The notes below the pieces were generated by a model. The model was not told the DNA's origin, did not search any database, and worked only from the letters and a program-made list of their open reading frames with translations. Positions 6,870-10,902 of a DNA stretch of 10,902 bases are shown here, piece by piece. A program made the translations under genes and the position numbers. Source of the stretch: Anaerolineales bacterium UBA3001 (lineage in GTDB: Bacteria > Chloroflexota > Anaerolineae > Anaerolineales > UBA11657); contig DDZT01000062.1 in assembly GCA_002346435.1 (NCBI GenBank), forward strand, positions 1 through 10,902, read 5' to 3'. The first letter of the stretch is position 1, and each line of letters begins with the position of its first letter.

Positions 6870-6920
6870 ATATAAGCAGCAAAAAGCGGTCTGGCATCGA
6901 CCGCTTTTTGCTGCTTATAT
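6870..6920. terminator. Bidirectional rho-independent terminator
   Basis: A perfect 22-bp inverted repeat (6870-6891 with 6899-6920) around a 7-nt loop. The inner part is a GC stem (GCGGTC / GACCGC) flanked by A5 on the left and T5 on the right, so it forms a terminator on either strand. It ends the rightward lipoprotein gene and the leftward hsp20. The right arm covers the last codon and the TAA stop of hsp20. Confidence 0.9.
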
Positions 6921-7376
6921 GACTTCTACTTCTACACGACGAGGCTTTGATTCAGTAGCCTTGGGTATACTTAGTGTCAGCACACCATTCTTTACCACTG
7001 CTTTAACTTTATCATGCTCGAACTTAGATCCTAATCGCAAATTGCGGTTATATTGACCAACCCTACGCTCGCGCACCAGATATCCATTCTGCTCATCCTC
7101 ATCTTCAGCAGACATATCAGCAGAAATTGATACTATTTGATCTTCTAGTTTAACCGAGACATCTTCTGCTTCTACACCCGGAATATTGGCGGTCAAAACA
7201 TACTCATCTTCGCTTTCAGTTACATCCACTTCTAAATGAGTGTCAACCTGAGTTGCCCATAATTGGTCAGCCAAACTATCGTTAAACAAGCTTTCAAAGA
7301 TACCTCTTATAGGCAGTGCACTTGCAAATGGTGAAAACAATTGCGAATTGGAACTGCGTCTCACTATATTTGTCAT
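6915..7376 (-). CDS. Small heat-shock protein (Hsp20/alpha-crystallin family)
   Basis: A 153-aa ATP-independent holdase chaperone that binds unfolding proteins as oligomers. The start is fixed by a strong Shine-Dalgarno AGGGAGG (complement of 7384-7390), 7 nt before the ATG. The alpha-crystallin domain spans about 46-139, including DEYVLTANIPGVEAEDV and the signature NGVLTLSIPK (130-139). The acidic insert AEDEDEQNGYLVRERRVGQYNRNLRL covers the dimerising loop. The C-terminal VEVEVI offers an I-x-I/V-like anchor. It is a single-gene unit with its own leader. No CIRCE or HspR (HAIR) operator is visible upstream; a GTTTC/GAAAC cluster at 7452-7476 is the only candidate site. Confidence 0.95.
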   Translation of the reverse strand: MTNIVRRSSNSQLFSPFASALPIRGIFESLFNDSLADQLWATQVDTHLEVDVTESEDEYVLTANIPGVEAEDVSVKLEDQIVSISADMSAEDEDEQNGYLVRERRVGQYNRNLRLGSKFEHDKVKAVVKNGVLTLSIPKATESKPRRVEVEVI

Positions 7377-7451
7377 CGACTTACCTCCCTGTAAGTTTTT
7401 TCACTATTAACTACCATAATCATACGAATAGATCATTAACATTACATTTTC

Positions 7452-7476
7452 GTTTCCTATGAAACATATAAGAAAC
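7452..7476. promoter_or_regulatory. GTTTC/GAAAC repeat cluster upstream of hsp20
   Basis: GTTTC (7452-7456), N4, GAAAC (7461-7465) form a short palindrome, and a second GAAAC (7472-7476) repeats 11 bp later, about one helical turn. It lies some 75-100 nt before the hsp20 start. It could be a regulator site, but such short arms can arise by chance in AT-rich DNA. Confidence 0.2.
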
Positions 7477-7518
7477 AATGGAGCATATTATTGTTTATAA
7501 TAACAGCTAATGTGCGCT

Positions 7519-7842
7519 TTACTCGAACTGTCGGCGCAGTTGCTTTATCGTAGCTGGATGCCCAACACAATCAACATTGATATAACCAGAACACTCTCTA
7601 ATTTCAGCATAAATCCATAACCTAGGCTCAGAGTATCCCCCAGCATCATACTGTTCACCTCGACATTCTACACATTTTATAATATTAATTTTAGATAAAT
7701 ACTGACAACTCTCTACTGTATCAATATACCTATCGCGGAGCCACAGCAACAACTTCTCATATCTAATGAGAAGATCTAAATTAGCGTACTCTATATCTCC
7801 TATCTCCTGTTGACGGAAAGGAATACTCACAGAATTTTTCAT
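7519..7842 (-). CDS. Hypothetical 107-aa protein with a possible metal site
   Basis: I do not recognise this protein. Visible features are a helical N-terminal half (EYANLDLLIRYEKLLLWLRDRY) and a C-terminal half with CVEC (57-60), C84, C92 and H95, which could form a Zn site. There is no signal peptide or membrane span, so it is presumably cytoplasmic. It starts 30 nt downstream of the YibQ-like deacetylase gene on the same strand and is probably the last gene of that cluster. No good ribosome site precedes the ATG. The 140 nt between its stop and hsp20 contain no clear terminator. Confidence 0.6.
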   Translation of the reverse strand: MKNSVSIPFRQQEIGDIEYANLDLLIRYEKLLLWLRDRYIDTVESCQYLSKINIIKCVECRGEQYDAGGYSEPRLWIYAEIRECSGYINVDCVGHPATIKQLRRQFE

Positions 7843-7872
7843 ATAAACAAAATTGTTTGCTTCTCTATAGAA

Positions 7873-8871
7873 TTATTGAGGCACAAGACTTACAACTTCT
7901 GAGACAAATACAAACTCATGACCAGCTTGCTTTAGACGCGGTATCGATTGCTGCAAGGCTAAAAGCGTATTTGCACGTACATGTCCAATACCTACAGCAT
8001 AACCATGCTGTCTAGACAAATAAGCTAATCTATCCAGCTGCTCATTAACATAGTTCAAATCATCCACCGAATCCAGAAACAAATCTCTTTCAACTACAGG
8101 CACGCCTGCAGAACGCATACTTTCAGCACCCACAGTATGTGCGCTTGTAACACTATCCAGAAAATACAAGTTCTGCCTTCGAAGCTCGGATGCTACAATG
8201 CTCATAGAATCAGGGTGTGCTGTAAAAGCTGATCCCTGATGATTATTCATCCCAACAGCAGTAGGAAATTGGAATAAAGCGCTATGTATCCTTGAATATA
8301 TATTTTCCTTATTCATAGTAGTCAACAACCTGAAGTCAACTTCCCCTGGCGCCGAGCCTACAGCCTGCATAGGCATATGAATTATTAGCTCATACCCATT
8401 ATCATGAATTAAACTGCCGGTACTAGTGCTAAATTGATTTCCGGGTATTACCGCATATGACAACGAAGCATCCAAATTAAGAAAACCTTCCAAAACCCAG
8501 TCATTACGATAACCAAAATCATCAATAACAACAACTATAGCGTCTGGCTTGACAATCCTACTTGCTACTATATTATCTTCAATATTGCTTGAGTACAAAA
8601 TTGAGGTGGATACACTCTCTACAACCGAACTATCTCTAACACAGTCGTATGACACTTCTGACGCCTTATTGCTTGAAGACTTCAATTGGTAACGCATGCC
8701 TCCAACATAACGAACTAATGACCGATCTATCTGATCACTCCATGTACTACAATCCTCTACTGCATAGGCTATTTTAACGCCACCACTCATTACAACGATG
8801 ATGGTAAGGTTAATCAGTACATTAACAGTACGACTAACCAAACTAGCAACACAAACATTGTAAATCTTCAC
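7873..8871 (-). CDS. Exported divergent polysaccharide deacetylase (YibQ/DUF610 family)
   Basis: A 332-aa protein starting at GTG. The N-terminus carries a signal peptide with hydrophobic core VLINLTIIVVM and an A-x-A site (AYA, 35-37), so it acts in the periplasm or outside the membrane. The catalytic-like domain (about 107-330) shows the family landmarks: VVVIDDFGY (113-121), HMPM (165-168), MNNHQGS (208-214), FLDS (238-241), RD (262-263) and IGH (295-297). YibQ-type proteins have an NodB-like (beta/alpha) barrel with divergent metal ligands, and their substrate is unsettled; a cell-envelope polysaccharide is likely. It follows the M20 peptidase by 39 nt in a leftward cluster. No strong ribosome site precedes the GTG. 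Confidence 0.85.
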   Translation of the reverse strand: MKIYNVCVASLVSRTVNVLINLTIIVVMSGGVKIAYAVEDCSTWSDQIDRSLVRYVGGMRYQLKSSSNKASEVSYDCVRDSSVVESVSTSILYSSNIEDNIVASRIVKPDAIVVVIDDFGYRNDWVLEGFLNLDASLSYAVIPGNQFSTSTGSLIHDNGYELIIHMPMQAVGSAPGEVDFRLLTTMNKENIYSRIHSALFQFPTAVGMNNHQGSAFTAHPDSMSIVASELRRQNLYFLDSVTSAHTVGAESMRSAGVPVVERDLFLDSVDDLNYVNEQLDRLAYLSRQHGYAVGIGHVRANTLLALQQSIPRLKQAGHEFVFVSEVVSLVPQ

Positions 8872-8910
8872 TATTTGGACACAAACATATTCAGTTCCAT
8901 ATGATTCCCA

Positions 8911-10065
8911 CTAACCATGGCGATCAACCAAAACGCCAAGTATCCCTGCAAAAAGTTGGGATCGCTTTACCAGTGATGAAACCAGTAAATGCTCATTTTT
9001 TGTATGATGTCCATCACCCTCGACACCCAACCCATCCAACGTCGGTATTCCCAATGCACCAGTAAAATTGCCGTCACTACCACCCCCAAACTGACCGTGA
9101 CCCAACTTTAGATCCAGCTCAATAGCCACCTTTCTGGCGATTTCAAATAACTCCATATTACCCTCCGAACTCTGAAATAAAGGGCGTATCGGACCAGTCT
9201 CAACCTCAATATGCACATCGGGATCAGGACTTTCGATTTCCCCCATGCAATTCTGGATTTCTCTCACAGCTTCTGCGTTAGGAGCAACACATAAAACCTC
9301 GGCATGACATTCGGTGGGAATCACATTGACAAAATTGCCTCCGTTGATATTCCCAACCCTATATGTAATTTCTTTGGTTATGTCCGAATAACTTTCAATT
9401 TGTTGAATTATCTTTGCCATCACGCTGATAGCACTTCGGCCAATTTCTGTAGCCACACCCGCATGAGCGGGCTTACCATAAACATGTAGTATGTAACGGA
9501 GAAAAGAATGACGACCCGTAATTAGCTTGCCAGGCCGAGCTGGTTCTGGCACTAAGACATATTTATATGATTGCGCCACTTCTTCAATCAAATGCCGTGT
9601 GCTTGGACTTCCAATCTCCTCATCTGGTATGAAAAGAAATGACACTGGCAAACTCAAACCATCCTTGACCTTTAATATTTGTTTAACTACATTACAAGCC
9701 ATGTACATTCCACCTTTCATATCAAACACACCAGGCCCAAACAATTTATCACCTTCTCGCCTAATTGGAAGCTCTTTAGAAATGGTGCCTTCCAAATGCA
9801 CTGTATCAAGATGACCTAGAATAAGTATCCCCTTTGATTCGGAATTATGTTCAAATCTTAAACTAGCCTGCAGAGCATCACCATAGCCACCTGAACCTGG
9901 CGTTCTCACTATATCTGCTCCGATGCCGCTCATAAAACTTTCTGCTACATCCATCATCTTGTTGACAGAATTAGCGTTGTAAGTAGGACTCTCGATAGAT
10001 GCCCACTCAGAAATACCAGATATGATCTCTTCCGATTCAAAATTATAAATATCAAAATCTGTCAA
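8911..10065 (-). CDS. M20-family zinc peptidase (carboxypeptidase G2-like)
   Basis: A cytoplasmic metallo-carboxypeptidase/deacylase, 384 aa from the chosen start. Motifs: GHLDTVH with H85 and D87; FGPGVFDMKGG with bridging D115; PDEEIGS with catalytic E149 and metal ligand E150; VPEP with E174; the dimerisation-domain G-K-PAHAG; GGGSDGNF; and GDGHHTKNEH with the last metal His (H354). All ligands are intact. Carboxypeptidase G2-like members remove C-terminal glutamate from folates or peptides; the substrate here is unknown. Start: an AAGGAG (complement of 10072-10077) lies 6 nt before TTG at 10065, which overlaps the methyltransferase stop as TTGA. The longer frame from TTG 10083 has no such site, so I prefer 10065. 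Confidence 0.9.
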   Translation of the reverse strand: MTDFDIYNFESEEIISGISEWASIESPTYNANSVNKMMDVAESFMSGIGADIVRTPGSGGYGDALQASLRFEHNSESKGILILGHLDTVHLEGTISKELPIRREGDKLFGPGVFDMKGGMYMACNVVKQILKVKDGLSLPVSFLFIPDEEIGSPSTRHLIEEVAQSYKYVLVPEPARPGKLITGRHSFLRYILHVYGKPAHAGVATEIGRSAISVMAKIIQQIESYSDITKEITYRVGNINGGNFVNVIPTECHAEVLCVAPNAEAVREIQNCMGEIESPDPDVHIEVETGPIRPLFQSSEGNMELFEIARKVAIELDLKLGHGQFGGGSDGNFTGALGIPTLDGLGVEGDGHHTKNEHLLVSSLVKRSQLFAGILGVLVDRHG

Positions 10066-10901
10066 AATATTCTCCTTACCCAATTCGAATGTATCACGAG
10101 CGCATAAAACGACGGTCGTACTTGCACCTCTGCCGCATCAGATACAATTGCTTCACGCACCCTATCAGCATATTCATGTTGTAATATCTGCGTGTGACCC
10201 TCATCCACATTAGACATCTGATGCAATCCTCGCAATGCAATATGTGCAATATTACACCTTTTACCACCTAGAGGATACAGACGTGCGTAGGAACAATCAT
10301 TAAATACTTTAGTCAGAATAGAAATCGAGCGTGGCGTATACTGACGTACTCCATGCCACCTGTAAAGCCTTAGACCTACACTTGATGGAAGCAAATGCAC
10401 CTGAATAACAGGTTTAGACCTCTGACTGACAAACGCATGTATATCTTGAAACAACTTAACATCATCTGTAAAATGCTCTATAGCGCTTTGAGAAAAAACA
10501 AAATTCGTTTCCGCATTAAAACAGCTTAATACATCAGCTACGTCAGTTTGCACAAACGACACATTAGATAGTTTGCCAACAACCTCCTTCCAGTTATTAT
10601 GTCGCTTCAAATCCATACCCAAATAAGTAGAAACCATATTTCCTGACCATCGCTGCAAACGTACTCCATTGTTTCCAGATCCACACCCTATATCCAGAAT
10701 ATGGATATTTCCAAGCTCAGTACAAATCTCCTGCCAGGGCAATTGAAGCATAAATATTTTAGCCAATGTGCGGGAAGGAGAAGTCATAGTCTCATAAGTT
10801 AAATCCCAACTATCTTTAGTTACTACAGGTTTAAAATCGCCTATAGACAAATTGCTATCAATCCGGGCAGGAAACCAGTTGTTGATAATCCAATTCAAAA
10901 T
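10062..10901 (-). CDS. Class I SAM-dependent methyltransferase, 5' end cut by window
   Basis: About 278 residues of a Rossmann-fold methyltransferase. Motif I ILDIGCGSG (67-75, counting from TTG 10898) binds S-adenosylmethionine; a motif II acid sits in YLGMD (D96); and FVFSQSAIEHF (133-143) is the post-II/motif IV region typical of class I enzymes. The acceptor cannot be told. The frame is still open at the window edge and no ribosome site is visible before TTG 10898, so the true start is probably beyond the window. Its TGA stop overlaps the M20 start as TTGA (10062-10065), implying coupled translation and one operon with the peptidase, deacetylase and 107-aa gene. Confidence 0.85.
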   Translation of the reverse strand: MLNWIINNWFPARIDSNLSIGDFKPVVTKDSWDLTYETMTSPSRTLAKIFMLQLPWQEICTELGNIHILDIGCGSGNNGVRLQRWSGNMVSTYLGMDLKRHNNWKEVVGKLSNVSFVQTDVADVLSCFNAETNFVFSQSAIEHFTDDVKLFQDIHAFVSQRSKPVIQVHLLPSSVGLRLYRWHGVRQYTPRSISILTKVFNDCSYARLYPLGGKRCNIAHIALRGLHQMSNVDEGHTQILQHEYADRVREAIVSDAAEVQVRPSFYALVIHSNWVRRIF

Positions 10902-10902
10902 C

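Noticed and set aside
9304..9814. Plus-strand frames inside the M20 peptidase gene
   Set aside because: Shadow frames of a gene with all catalytic motifs intact.

Overview
The window is AT-rich bacterial DNA (roughly 40% GC by eye), densely coding, with no mobile element, CRISPR array, rRNA or tRNA that I can see. UGA works as an ordinary stop here: imuB and the methyltransferase gene both end in TGA, each overlapping the next start. Phylum is uncertain. A lipoprotein with a Thr-Pro spacer, an ImuB with a DUF6504-like tail, a GAAC-N4-GTTC SOS-type operator, a NIPSNAP-like protein and a carboxypeptidase-G2-like M20 peptidase together fit an uncultured, possibly marine Chloroflexota-like bacterium. 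This is inference only.

Layout. Positions 3-494 (+) hold a membrane-anchored thioredoxin-like gene interrupted by one in-frame TGA. The TGA sits exactly where the first catalytic Cys of CxxC should be, and an 8-bp hairpin follows it, so I read it as a selenoprotein with a UxxC active site. Positions 658-852 (-) encode a 64-aa cysteine-rich zinc-ribbon protein, convergent with it. A near-consensus promoter at 1046-1074 drives a unit with a possible 32-aa leader ORF (1140-1238), a NIPSNAP-like protein (1293-1589) and a tiny single-membrane-span protein (about 1603/1636-1734).

Positions 1816-6301 are a DNA-damage mutagenesis cassette. A consensus promoter overlaps a LexA-type palindrome, followed by an ImuB-like Y-family protein lacking the Asp-Glu catalytic pair and, overlapping by 14 bp, a DnaE2/ImuC-type replicative-like polymerase. 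No ImuA partner is visible between the promoter and imuB. A lipoprotein of unknown role (6403-6861) ends at a strong bidirectional terminator (6870-6920), shared with a convergent small heat-shock protein (6915-7376, -).

The right third (7519-10902) is a leftward gene cluster, probably an operon: a class I SAM methyltransferase (cut by the window edge), an M20 zinc peptidase coupled to it through a TTGA overlap, an exported YibQ-like divergent polysaccharide deacetylase, and a 107-aa cysteine-containing protein of unknown function.

The most notable items are the candidate selenocysteine thioredoxin and the SOS-box-controlled ImuB-DnaE2 pair without ImuA.
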